A DNA stretch of 64,000 nt from Gluconacetobacter aggeris (lineage in GTDB: Bacteria; Pseudomonadota; Alphaproteobacteria; Acetobacterales; Acetobacteraceae): contig NZ_JABEQD010000002.1 of NCBI RefSeq assembly GCF_014174395.1, forward strand, positions 485,449-549,448, written 5' to 3'. The position numbers were made by a program, and so were the translations under genes. Of the stretch, positions 37,647 to 46,330 are shown one piece after another. The stretch's first letter is position 1; each line of letters begins with the position of its first letter. The notes under the pieces are model-generated. The model did not search any database. It was not told the origin of the DNA and saw only the letters and a program-made list of their open reading frames with translations.

Positions 37647-38068
37647 ATTCCCGGACACGCGCATTACGGTCCCTGATCCGCCTTCACAAGACAAAGGTCG
37701 ACCAGGCAAAGGCGATCATGGCCGAGGCGCTGGCCAGAGAGCATGCGGCACGCAGCCAGGTGGAAAGCAGCCAGGCGGCGATCGAAACCGAACGACTGGA
37801 AGCCATGTCGGGGCACGCGTCGCTGAACGATTTCCGTCAGTGGCTGCCTTATGGACAGGAAGCCGTTGAACGCGCCCGGAGCGCCCTGCATGCCGCCAGC
37901 CGGGCCTCCGACCAGGCACGCCAAACCCTCATGCAGGCCAACGCGGACCTGAAGGCGGCTACCTCCATTCTGGACCGTCGGGTGGAAGAGGAAAAAGAGA
38001 TCCGCACCCGCCGGGAACTGGCCGAAATCGACGATCTGTCGCGCCGCGTTCGCATGTCCCCAGGTTGA
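37643..38068 (+). CDS. fliJ: flagellar export protein FliJ
   Basis: A 141-residue protein that is one long coiled coil of Ala, Arg, Gln and Glu (RLHKTKVDQAKAIMAEALAREHAARSQVESSQAAIE, then ERARSALHAASRASDQARQTLMQ), the normal FliJ build. FliJ acts as the stalk of the FliI ring and links it to FlhA. Start overlaps the fliI stop (ATGA). Confidence 0.85.
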   Translation: MNSRTRALRSLIRLHKTKVDQAKAIMAEALAREHAARSQVESSQAAIETERLEAMSGHASLNDFRQWLPYGQEAVERARSALHAASRASDQARQTLMQANADLKAATSILDRRVEEEKEIRTRRELAEIDDLSRRVRMSPG

Positions 38069-38233
38069 CGTCCAATGTTCATGCATCATTCCAACAAAAC
38101 GATCGTCGGTTTTGTCATGTTTCATCCTTGAGTAAGTGGAATGCCCCCGCTATCGCTATTTACCAAGGTCGGCACGTGACGGTGCCTGATGCGAACCGAT
38201 CATCTCCATGGACATAAGCGACCAGGAAAGCGC

Positions 38234-38998
38234 ATGGAACAGACAGAACAACAGACCGCAAAGATATTCATTGCCACGCCCTGTTTCGGCGGTCTGGTAA
38301 CGCAGGAATACATGGAGTCCGTTATCGCCTGCACCGGCGTCATGCGGACGCCGATGACTCTCTCCCTGCTCGGCGACGATGCGATGATCAGCCGGGCACG
38401 CAATACCCTGGTTCACCAGTTTTTCACGCGGTCCGACGCCTCGCACCTGCTTTTCATTGATGCCGATATCGGATTCGCCGCAGAAGCGCCGGCACGCCTT
38501 CTCGCCGCCGACAAGGACCTGATCGCGGGCATGTATCCGATCAAGGATCGGTTCTGGGACAAAGGCACGCAAGAAAACATCCTGCGTGGCGAACCACAGG
38601 AATCGGCCTCCCTTCGTTATGTCGGAGAGACCGATGCCATGCACGAGACATGGGAAAAAGGGCCGCTCATCCGGACGCATTACGCCGGTACCGGCTTCAT
38701 GATGATCAGCCGGAAGGCGATCGCCCGCATGATCAAGCACCATCCCGAAACCGCATACCGCCGGATCGACGCCGCGGGCAGCGGAGACGGCAGCCCGCAC
38801 CATGCCCTGTTCGACGCCAGCATTGATCCCGAGACCGGAACCTATCTCAGCGAGGATTTCACCTTCTGCCGGCGCTGGCGCGAACTCGGCGGAGAAGTCT
38901 GGCTCGATACCTCTCTTTCCTTGACGCATGCAGGACGCGCCGCCTATCGCGGAGACCCGTCCAGCCGCGTCGGCATGGTCCATCACAAGGGCCTGTAA
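38234..38998 (+). CDS. glycosyltransferase-like protein (GT-A type)
   Basis: A 254-residue soluble protein. It starts KIFIATPCFGGLVTQEYMES, has MISRARNTLVHQF and the metal-binding DxD in LLFIDADIGFAAEA (about residues 77-79), and a later catalytic-type acidic motif LSEDFTFCRRWRELGG. It has no signal peptide or membrane segment, so it acts in the cytoplasm. ATG 38234 has AGGAAAG upstream. It sits between fliJ and motB; with the two TPR glycosyltransferase-like genes it could modify flagellin or another axial protein. Acceptor and sugar cannot be read from sequence. Confidence 0.8.
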   Translation: MEQTEQQTAKIFIATPCFGGLVTQEYMESVIACTGVMRTPMTLSLLGDDAMISRARNTLVHQFFTRSDASHLLFIDADIGFAAEAPARLLAADKDLIAGMYPIKDRFWDKGTQENILRGEPQESASLRYVGETDAMHETWEKGPLIRTHYAGTGFMMISRKAIARMIKHHPETAYRRIDAAGSGDGSPHHALFDASIDPETGTYLSEDFTFCRRWRELGGEVWLDTSLSLTHAGRAAYRGDPSSRVGMVHHKGL

Positions 38999-39015
38999 GG
39001 TCACGGTAATCCCTC

Positions 39016-40101
39016 ATGGCGAGAAACAACAAAGCTCCCATCATCATCAGGCGTAGCGAAGAGTCCGATACGCAGAGCCATCATGGGGGAGCGTGGAAGA
39101 TCGCCTACGCCGACTTCATGACGGCCATGATGGCGTTCTTTCTTGTCATGTGGCTCCTCAATGCGACAACGGACGAGCAACGCAAAGGCATCGCGCAGTT
39201 CTTCAATCCCATGGCGGATACGAAGACCATCGTGCCGCCAACGGATGGGGCGCTCGACACCGCGCCCTCCCCTCTCACGGAGGGAAAGTCATTCAAGCTG
39301 ATCAAGGACGACGCATCCCTGAACGCACCGCAATCCGGAAATCACGGTGCCGAACGGAACCCCGTTACGTCCACGCGGGGCGGCTCTCCCGACGACATCA
39401 CCTACGGAATCAGGACACAATTTATCCCACAGGCCCCCACCATCATCCCGATCGGCGGACCCGAGAGCGGTGGCGGCCAGAACACGGCGTATGTCGGCGC
39501 CAACGACGCGGCCGACGAACAGGGCAAAATCGAACATATGGCATCCAGCCTTCGGCAGGCCATCCGGCAAAACCCCGCTTTGCACAACGCGACGTCCAAC
39601 GTTGGTGTCAGTTTCAGCCGAAACGACATCCGGATCGAGCTTCGGGATGCAAACAACACGCCGATGTTCGATTCCGGATCTCCCGCGCCCAACCGCATGG
39701 GCCGACAGATGCTGGCCGAAATCGCCAGATGGCTCGCCCCCATGCCGGAACGTATTTCGATCATCGGCTATACCGACGCCGACACTTACCGCGCCGGCAG
39801 GAACTGGAGCATGTCCAACTGGACCCTATCCGCGTTGCGTGCGGATTACGCCAGGGAGGCACTGGTCAAGGCTGGTTATCCGGACACCAATATCCTCGAC
39901 GTATCCGGAAGAGCCGACCGGTCGCTGGCCATTCCCTCGACCCCGTCGGCCGCAGCGAACAGACGAATCGTGATTGTCATGCACAAGCTGTATGCAGACG
40001 CGGCACCTCCCATCGTTCCCTTGCCGAACACGACCGGCACCGTGCCGGCCGATCCTGCCGGTATGAACCAACAGACATCCGGAGCGACACGGCCGGAATA
40101 G
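39016..40101 (+). CDS. motB: flagellar stator protein MotB
   Basis: A 361-residue stator subunit. The single transmembrane helix (about 33-52) carries the proton-binding D33 in WKIAYADFMTAMMAFFLVMWLL split by the usual motif. A Pro/Asn-rich linker leads to an OmpA-type peptidoglycan-binding domain (about 195-325, SNWTLSALRADYAREALVKAGY, SGRADRSLAIPSTPSAAANRRI). Motif spacing and D33 suggest a proton motor. It precedes motA, the reverse of the enteric order. Confidence 0.95.
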   Translation: MARNNKAPIIIRRSEESDTQSHHGGAWKIAYADFMTAMMAFFLVMWLLNATTDEQRKGIAQFFNPMADTKTIVPPTDGALDTAPSPLTEGKSFKLIKDDASLNAPQSGNHGAERNPVTSTRGGSPDDITYGIRTQFIPQAPTIIPIGGPESGGGQNTAYVGANDAADEQGKIEHMASSLRQAIRQNPALHNATSNVGVSFSRNDIRIELRDANNTPMFDSGSPAPNRMGRQMLAEIARWLAPMPERISIIGYTDADTYRAGRNWSMSNWTLSALRADYAREALVKAGYPDTNILDVSGRADRSLAIPSTPSAAANRRIVIVMHKLYADAAPPIVPLPNTTGTVPADPAGMNQQTSGATRPE

Positions 40102-40230
40102 CGCCCCCGCCCCCGGCGAAATCAGAACAAGCCCCAAGGACCTCGGTTTCTCGCCGGGCATCGAGAACTGCACACGACCGCGACCGGCGCATGCCGGCCG
40201 GCACATATGGGTGAAAACGGAGACAACTCA

Positions 40231-41112
40231 ATGCTCTTCATCGGGGGCCTCGTCTTTGCGCTGCTCTGCGTCTTCGGCTCGTTCGTGGCCTCCGGGGGTG
40301 TCTTGGCCCCTCTGCTCGCCTCCATGCCTTTCGAATTGCTGACCATCATGGGGGCGGCGGTCGGCATCTTCGTGATGGCAAATTCCGCCGACGCGCTCAA
40401 AAAGCTTCCCCATGACCTGAAGCTGACGCTGAAGGGTCCCCGTTACGACAAGACGGCCTATCTCGACCTTCTGGTCACGCTGTTCCGATTCATGCGTCTG
40501 GCCCATGCGAAGGGAAGCATGGCGCTCGAGGAGCATGTCGAAAATCCGACCGAAAGCAGCATTTTCGCGCAATCGCCCGCCATTCGCGACGATCTGGAAA
40601 CCCGCAACCTCATTTGCGACTATCTGCGGCTGGTCAGCCTCAATATCGACGATGCCTATCAGCTTGACGAAGTCATGTCCCGCGAGCTGAAGAAGAATCT
40701 GACCGAGAAGCTGCATATCGCGGAATGCCTGTCGAGCATAGCGGACGCCCTGCCGGCGCTTGGCATCGTGGCTGCGGTTCTGGGCGTTATCAAGACGATG
40801 TCCTCAATCAGCAAGCCGCCGGCCGTCCTGGGCGAAATGATCGCCGGCGCCCTCGTCGGCACCTTTCTCGGCGTGCTGCTGTCTTATGGCGTCGTCGCCC
40901 CTCTGGCGGCCCGCATGCGGGCTGTGATAACGCAGGACGGTCGCTATCAGGACATCATTCGGGTTGTCTTAGTGGCGCATCTCCAGGGCAATCCGCCTCA
41001 GGTCAGTGCCGAAATCGGGCGTAAGGATATTCCACCCGCTTTTATGCCTTCGTTTAGCGAACTCGATACGGCATTATCCGTGTCGCAGCCATCGACGGCT
41101 GCCGCGGCCTGA
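40231..41112 (+). CDS. motA: flagellar stator protein MotA
   Basis: A 293-residue stator subunit with four membrane helices: two near the N-terminus (about 1-22 and 25-45) and two at about 165-190 and 200-225. The conserved ADALPALGIVAAVLGVIKTM and IAGALVGTFLGVLLSYGVVAPL segments are present. A large cytoplasmic loop between helices 2 and 3 touches FliG. ATG 40231 with GGAG eight bases upstream is chosen over 40207. Confidence 0.95.
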   Translation: MLFIGGLVFALLCVFGSFVASGGVLAPLLASMPFELLTIMGAAVGIFVMANSADALKKLPHDLKLTLKGPRYDKTAYLDLLVTLFRFMRLAHAKGSMALEEHVENPTESSIFAQSPAIRDDLETRNLICDYLRLVSLNIDDAYQLDEVMSRELKKNLTEKLHIAECLSSIADALPALGIVAAVLGVIKTMSSISKPPAVLGEMIAGALVGTFLGVLLSYGVVAPLAARMRAVITQDGRYQDIIRVVLVAHLQGNPPQVSAEIGRKDIPPAFMPSFSELDTALSVSQPSTAAAA

Positions 41113-41121
41113 CGGAGCGGA

Positions 41122-43422
41122 ATGACGACAGGAAACACGGGGCGTCCGATGAGTATTACGATGTCGAAAGTTTCGGCGAAAACGGATCAGGCGCTCTCTT
41201 CTTCGTCATCCAGTTCGCTTCTGCCGGTTTTCCCTGGCACCGCGATCTCCGGAACAGCGGCCGCACAGTCCCATGCGATACGGCGCCCCCCCAATAGGCA
41301 GGGCTCCTTCGACGCCCATCTCAAGACCGCGCACGACGAGCAGGCCAACGGCTCACGGAGCGACCGCGCGGACGTTCACGATGCGGCTGCGCACGCTTCC
41401 CAAACCGCCTCCAAGGACCCGACCGACAGTCCTGCCAGACATTCGGCGCCCCAGAACACCGCTCCGCCGCCAGCCACGGACACGGTCTCTGCACCAACTG
41501 TCCAGACGGTCGACGCCACGATCGATCCCTCTGCGTCGAGCCGGGCAAAAAGGGCCGCATCCGGTTCGGACACCTCAACCAGCGATGCCACCACGCAAGC
41601 CGACCTGACAACCCAGAGCCAGCTCACGGATATCCTGTCCCAGGTCCTCGGGATTCAGCAGGGCCTACCTTCTTTGGCGTCACAGGGCCAGGACGGTGCG
41701 GTCGGCCCTGCGGACACATCCGCAACAGCGAACCCGGCGTCCGTGCCTTCCACCACGGCCGAGACCGCACTCCAGCAGGCGCCGACGGCCTCGGCGGTTC
41801 TCCAAGCTGACATCGTGGCTCCGGGCGGCCCAACGACAACCGACCAGAGCCCCTTCGCGACTACCCTGACCCAGCTCCCGGGTGGCCAGCAGACCATGGC
41901 CGGCCAGGACACCCCCACGGCGACACAGACACCTGGCAGCACGCAGCTCCTGGCAGGCGCCGGCTCACAGCCAGCAGCAGGAACGATATCGGCGCGCGGC
42001 CAGAATACGCCCATGCCCCCCTCGGGACAGACGTCCGACAGCCAGCATGTCCAAGTGTCCATCTCATCGCAGCCAGGGCCGGCGACCGACCAGAACAATT
42101 CGGTCATCTCGGTACAGACGCCTGGCAGCACGCAGATCCTGGCAGGCGCCGGCTCACAGCCAGCAGCAGGAACGATATCGGCGCGCGGCCAGAATGCGCC
42201 CATGCCCCCCTCGGGACAGACGTCCGACAGCCAGCATGTCCAAGTGTCCATCTCATCGCAGCCAGGGCCGGCGACCGACCAGAACAATTCGGTCATCTCG
42301 GTACAGACGCCTGGCAGCACGCAGATCCTGGCCTCCACCGTGACGCTATCGCCGGCAGGTGGGACAGGCGGCGTCAGCCAGGCTGGAGACACAGGAACAG
42401 TCCCGACAACAGCGGCAGCGCAATCGTCGTTCCCGACCACCGCGAAAGCGGCAAAGGACGAAAGCCACGCGTCGCAGGACGCGCCTTCGGTCCCGCAAGC
42501 GGCCGCGACCGCCATGACCGCGTCCGCTGCCAGCACATCGGCCCCTCCGCTCCGACAGACCGCTGCGGCAAATCAGACTGATCAACGCCGCGCCTCGCCC
42601 CCAGCGCCAGTACTGTCGACCGACAAGCCGGCGTCCCCCACCTCTGGCCTCGCGCCCCTCCCCGACGCTACAGGCGATTCCCTCGCGCAGTCAGGCGCTC
42701 ATGGCAGCATGATGGGACATTCCGATTCCGCTGATGGCAACCGGGAGAGGACGAGTTCCCAGATAGACCTGCAGATGGCGACCGGCCTCAATTTGGCCCC
42801 CGGCATCTCTCCGTCCAGTTCCTTTGCGGCCACGTTGAACGACGCGGCATCGGCAACTCGCGCGGAGCAGGCCCAGAAGACGGCCGACGTGTCGCATGGA
42901 ACGGACGGGCAGACCGTCTCACCCTCGATCATGGCGCAATCCGCTGACGGATCGACATCTCTTTCCATGACCATTCTGACCGACGATTCCACACCCGTTC
43001 ATGTGCGCGTCGACGGAACGGACGGCCTGACAACCGGCGTGGTTCTCCAAAGCGAAGACCTTGGGACGGCACGCCACCTGGCCGACAACAAGCATGAACT
43101 GGTCGCGGCACTCACCGCTGCCGGTGTGGACGTGAGCAACCTGAAAATTGACGTTGTCGCTGCCAGCAGCAGCAACCACGATTTTCAGAACCAGGGCCAA
43201 AATCAGAATGCTGACGGCACAGGCTATAATGGCAATTTTTCGGGCAACATGTCCGGCAGCAGTTCTGGACAGAATGGCCAGCAAACCTATGGTGGAAGCA
43301 CCTGGCGCGCCGATGGCGTGATCCCCGCCCCGGCAACAGGTGATGCCGAGACGCAAGACGGTTCACATTCCAGAAGATCTTCCGGTCCATATGCCGGAAG
43401 CGGCATCAACATTACCGCATGA
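41122..43422 (+). CDS. fliK: flagellar hook-length control protein FliK
   Basis: A 766-residue, Ser/Thr/Ala/Pro/Gln-rich protein, long for FliK. The first 590 residues are disordered ruler-type sequence. Residues 271-333 and 334-396 are two almost identical 63-residue tandem repeats, with the start of a third (397-404). The C-terminal domain at about 605-675 (TILTDDSTPVHVRVDGTDG, TARHLADNKHELVAALTAAG) is the FlhB-contacting FliK domain, followed by a Gly/Asn/Ser tail. Ruler length sets hook length, so the duplication is expected to matter. Six or so bases after motA; flgD follows. Confidence 0.9.
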   Translation: MTTGNTGRPMSITMSKVSAKTDQALSSSSSSSLLPVFPGTAISGTAAAQSHAIRRPPNRQGSFDAHLKTAHDEQANGSRSDRADVHDAAAHASQTASKDPTDSPARHSAPQNTAPPPATDTVSAPTVQTVDATIDPSASSRAKRAASGSDTSTSDATTQADLTTQSQLTDILSQVLGIQQGLPSLASQGQDGAVGPADTSATANPASVPSTTAETALQQAPTASAVLQADIVAPGGPTTTDQSPFATTLTQLPGGQQTMAGQDTPTATQTPGSTQLLAGAGSQPAAGTISARGQNTPMPPSGQTSDSQHVQVSISSQPGPATDQNNSVISVQTPGSTQILAGAGSQPAAGTISARGQNAPMPPSGQTSDSQHVQVSISSQPGPATDQNNSVISVQTPGSTQILASTVTLSPAGGTGGVSQAGDTGTVPTTAAAQSSFPTTAKAAKDESHASQDAPSVPQAAATAMTASAASTSAPPLRQTAAANQTDQRRASPPAPVLSTDKPASPTSGLAPLPDATGDSLAQSGAHGSMMGHSDSADGNRERTSSQIDLQMATGLNLAPGISPSSSFAATLNDAASATRAEQAQKTADVSHGTDGQTVSPSIMAQSADGSTSLSMTILTDDSTPVHVRVDGTDGLTTGVVLQSEDLGTARHLADNKHELVAALTAAGVDVSNLKIDVVAASSSNHDFQNQGQNQNADGTGYNGNFSGNMSGSSSGQNGQQTYGGSTWRADGVIPAPATGDAETQDGSHSRRSSGPYAGSGINITA
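41932..42332 (+). repeat. 189-bp tandem repeat inside fliK (about 2.1 copies)
   Basis: Unit 1 is 41932-42120, unit 2 is 42121-42309, and a partial third copy runs 42310-42332 before the sequence diverges. The copies differ at only a few bases (for example cagct/cagat and aatacg/aatgcg). The unit is exactly 63 codons, so the reading frame is kept. The near identity indicates a recent duplication or ongoing unequal exchange. Confidence 0.96.
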
Positions 43423-43459
43423 CCCCGATGGCCGTCGCGGAGAGAAAGGGAACAGGCAA

Positions 43460-44227
43460 ATGACGACGACATCGAGTGTCAGCAAGGAGGCCCAGCTTAT
43501 CCAGGCAGCAGAAGCCGCCGCCAAGAATGCTGCGAACACGTCTTCTTCAGGCAGTGCGGGTTCAAGCAGCGGCACCGCGACGTCGGCCCTGTCCTCCCTG
43601 GCCAATAACTACACCACCTTCCTGTCCCTTCTGACCACGCAGTTGAAGAACCAGGACCCGAGCAGCCCGATGAATACCGACACCTTTACGTCGGAACTCG
43701 CGCAATTTGCCGGGGTGGAACAGCAGGTCGAGACGAACTCGAAGCTCGGCTCACTGATTTCGCTGAATGAAAGCGGGCAGATGAGCACCGACTCCAACCT
43801 GGTCGGTCAGAAGGCAACCGCGAACACAACGACGCTGCCGCTTCAAAGCAGCTCCGCCTCGCTCAGCTTCTCGGGCACATCCGGATCCACCGTCGCCATC
43901 GCCGTAGCAAACTCCGCCGGAACCATTGTCAAGGATGTTGTCGCCACCGCCTCCAGCGGCACCAATACCTGGACGTGGGACGGAAGGGACAATAACGGCA
44001 ACCAGTTGTCCGATGGCGCCTATAGCGTTTCGGTCCAGACGATCAGTTCTTCGGGCACCACATCCAGCCTGCCCTTCACTGTCACCGGCACGATCACCGG
44101 CATACACAAAGGCGCTTCCGACATGGAAGTCGAGATGGGCAAAGCCACTATCCCGATGTCCAATATTACCAACATCTCTTCCGGAACGACGACGGGCAGC
44201 ACCAGCGCGAACAGCGCCAGTTCCTGA
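43460..44227 (+). CDS. flgD: flagellar hook capping protein FlgD
   Basis: A 255-residue hook scaffold. The N-terminal motif FLSLLTTQLKNQDPSSPMNTDTFTSELAQFAGVEQQVETNSKL is diagnostic. The C-terminal part has Ig/tudor-like beta sequence (NTWTWDGRDNNGNQLSDGAYSVSV). ATG 43460 with AAAGGGAACAGG upstream is the start; an earlier in-frame ATG at 43340 lies in the end of fliK. Confidence 0.96.
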   Translation: MTTTSSVSKEAQLIQAAEAAAKNAANTSSSGSAGSSSGTATSALSSLANNYTTFLSLLTTQLKNQDPSSPMNTDTFTSELAQFAGVEQQVETNSKLGSLISLNESGQMSTDSNLVGQKATANTTTLPLQSSSASLSFSGTSGSTVAIAVANSAGTIVKDVVATASSGTNTWTWDGRDNNGNQLSDGAYSVSVQTISSSGTTSSLPFTVTGTITGIHKGASDMEVEMGKATIPMSNITNISSGTTTGSTSANSASS

Positions 44228-44232
44228 CAATA

Positions 44233-44265
44233 CTGCTCCTCCGGCATCAGGACCCGGAGGAGCAG
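44233..44265. terminator. hairpin between flgD and the convergent regulator
   Basis: A perfect 12-base stem CTGCTCCTCCGG / CCGGAGGAGCAG with a nine-base loop, six bases after the flgD stop. No T-run follows on the plus strand, so it may be a weak, Rho-assisted or mRNA-stabilising structure. It lies between convergent genes. Confidence 0.65.
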
Positions 44266-44409
44266 CCCTTGCCCGGATACCGGTCTGGGGCAGCATAGTG
44301 TCAGCGATGCACCTGCGCCGGATTTTCCGGCCTTGCGCAGTAAGGTTTTGAGATCGTGCCAGCCGCCCGGACCCACCCCCGGCACTCCGGGGCAGATCAG
44401 GGCATGGAA

Positions 44410-45213
44410 TCAGGCAAGGTCCAGCGTCGTCGAAGAATTCAGAATGTTGATCCCCGACATGACCGGGATACAGGATTCCTTCGCCTGCCGGTCGGTCCTG
44501 CTTTCGGTGACGCTTGCCTTTGCTCCCAGCGGGGTAAAGGCCACCTCATTCAGGCGATAGCCAATCCCCCACAGCGTCGTAAACGGCTCATCAATACCGA
44601 AATTACGCATTTTCTTTCGTATCTTACAGATCATGACGTCGATAACCTTGCCGTAGGGCTCGCTCTCTCCGGCATACAAGCTATCCAGAACCGTCTCCTT
44701 GCTCAGAACCTGCGTCTTGCGCAGGGCCAGCAATTCCACAAGATCGTATTCCCTGCGCGTCAAGGGCACAGGCTTGGAGTCGACATGGACCTCCCGCCTG
44801 TCGACTCCAACCGTCAAGCGGCCAATATGCAGAGTCAGGCTGTCATGTCCGCTGACTCGTCTGACGATAGCACGCAGCCGGGCCAGGAGTTCCGCGGGAT
44901 CGACCGAAGCCGACACACAATCATCGGCACCCGTGGATAGCAGTTCCGCCACCTCCGACGGGGTGGACGTCCGGGTAATGACCATGACCGGTGTCGGAAC
45001 ACGGCTGTTCCGGATATGACGCAACAGCTTCATGTCCGGCGTCGTCTGCTGGATGACGACGATATCGTAATGGGACCGCCGCAACGTTTCCACAACCCCA
45101 GCGGAACCAGACGTCGTTATCGAGACCGATCCGCCCACCGCCGCCTTGGACAATCCCTCGTAGGGTCGACCGTCATCCCGACCCGAATCTTCGCCAACGC
45201 AAAGTACGCGCAT
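44410..45213 (-). CDS. CtrA/Rem-like OmpR-family regulator with a degenerate receiver
   Basis: A 267-residue protein: N-terminal receiver-like domain (about 1-120) and C-terminal winged helix (about 130-225). The helix LTRREYDLVELLALRKTQVLSKETVLDSLYAG and the segment VIDVMICKIRKKM resemble CtrA closely. In the receiver, the phosphoacceptor Asp is replaced by Gln (Q55, motif DIVVIQQTTPDM) and the conserved Lys is missing (CVSASVDPAEL), while an acidic pair E8-D9 remains. A polar C-terminal tail of about 40 residues follows. It should act without phosphorylation, like rhizobial Rem/FtcR flagellar regulators, which also lie in the flagellar cluster. GGAAG upstream supports the ATG. Confidence 0.85.
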   Translation of the reverse strand: MRVLCVGEDSGRDDGRPYEGLSKAAVGGSVSITTSGSAGVVETLRRSHYDIVVIQQTTPDMKLLRHIRNSRVPTPVMVITRTSTPSEVAELLSTGADDCVSASVDPAELLARLRAIVRRVSGHDSLTLHIGRLTVGVDRREVHVDSKPVPLTRREYDLVELLALRKTQVLSKETVLDSLYAGESEPYGKVIDVMICKIRKKMRNFGIDEPFTTLWGIGYRLNEVAFTPLGAKASVTESRTDRQAKESCIPVMSGINILNSSTTLDLA

Positions 45214-45842
45214 ATCTACTTCCGCCCAAAAGTGTATGGTCGCTAATCGCGAAGGAATACAGGACTATACTTGTCCCCTATCTATTTTTTACTATTCCCG
45301 CCAGGAAGGGATGCCTGCTCAATTCCAGAATGAATGGAGCGTCTAAAAATCCCTATATGGCTGAAAGTGTCAAGGGCCGACGCTCCCTGATAGCAGCGTT
45401 ATCATCGATAGAAAGCCACCCTGACCCCAAGTCTTTACATAGCTGCCACAGACGGCGGTGCCTGCACAGGCGCTCCATCCGTTAAAGGCCGGTGACAAGA
45501 CCTGAAAAGGAAAAAAGCACCTTGGCGAAGTCGGATCTATCTCATAAACTGAACGGAGCATAGTTCGGTTATATTATAAGATATGACCGAATCATTTCTG
45601 TAGCCTTCACACTGCGCTTCCTCGAAACGAAAGCCGGGGCGCGCGGCCACATATCTGGATTGGGTCCGGGAAAGATGCGATTTGTCTGAGAGAGAACGCC
45701 TATCAGGGAAATCTGCCTTGGCCGCTCCTGAACGGACTCTATGACATGATGGTGGGGAACCGGCGGGTTCCAGAATTGGAATATCCCGCGGCCACGTTTC
45801 GGCCCATATTTATTCTGCTTTCTGGTTTTGAAGGATAACGAA
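45214..45842. other. 629-base intergenic region upstream of the regulator
   Basis: Divergent space between the Rem-like regulator and a small plus-strand gene. No gene is supported within it. It is AT-richer than its surroundings and holds an 11-base inverted repeat at 45564-45591 (separate entry). Confidence 0.55.
45564..45591. promoter_or_regulatory. inverted repeat, candidate operator
   Basis: TTCGGTTATAT and ATATGACCGAA form an 11-base inverted repeat with one mismatch around a six-base AT-rich spacer. The size and spacing suit a dimeric regulator; autoregulation by the neighbouring OmpR-family protein is one option. No T-run indicates a terminator. Confidence 0.45.
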
Positions 45843-46091
45843 ATGGTTGACACCACGGCTGCCTCGCTTCTCGCGTCCAGCCTCCGTCAGGTGACCTCGG
45901 CGGCCTCTCAAGCCGCCTATCACAGCGCCCGCCCCGGACATGCAGCGGCGACCGGCATCACGATCACCTCCAGCAGTATCGATGGTTCGTCTTCGTCCAT
46001 GAAGTTCGATGCCAGCGGCCAGATCGTGCCCACTGGCACGACGAGCAAGAAGGAATTCGCGACCGCGAGCGCCGTTGATCTCTTCGCCTGA
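45843..46091 (+). CDS. small unknown Ser/Thr/Ala-rich protein
   Basis: An 82-residue protein with a good ribosome site (AAGGATAACGAA before the ATG). It starts with a helical MVDTTAASLLASSLRQVTSAA and is then Ser/Thr/Gly-rich, ending SAVDLFA. It has no membrane segment, signal or cysteine. Composition is like flagellar axial proteins or export substrates, and it lies in the flagellar island, but I do not recognise it. Confidence 0.55.
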   Translation: MVDTTAASLLASSLRQVTSAASQAAYHSARPGHAAATGITITSSSIDGSSSSMKFDASGQIVPTGTTSKKEFATASAVDLFA

Positions 46092-46330
46092 TCGACCACG
46101 GTCGGGCGGCACATTTCCGCAAGCATGCCTTTTCGTACGCCAGTTCGTATGGTCGGCCTGCTGGCAGATGCGCGCTGCCCGGCTCTTTCCTTTCCCGACC
46201 GATCCACAGCTTCCCGTCCGACGACATGGTCACTGCAATCCTGTCTTCGCAGACATCAGCGATGAAGATCCGTTCAGAGACGATGACCTCGAGACAACGG
46301 GGATATGAGCCCCGTCAGGATTAAAGACAC

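Noticed and set aside
41655..42536. 293-codon minus frame in fliK with repeats
   Set aside because: Its repeats are only the complement of the fliK duplication; no domain or start site.
45569..45856. 95-codon minus frame upstream of the small gene
   Set aside because: No ribosome site, no domain, and it covers the AT-rich inverted repeat.
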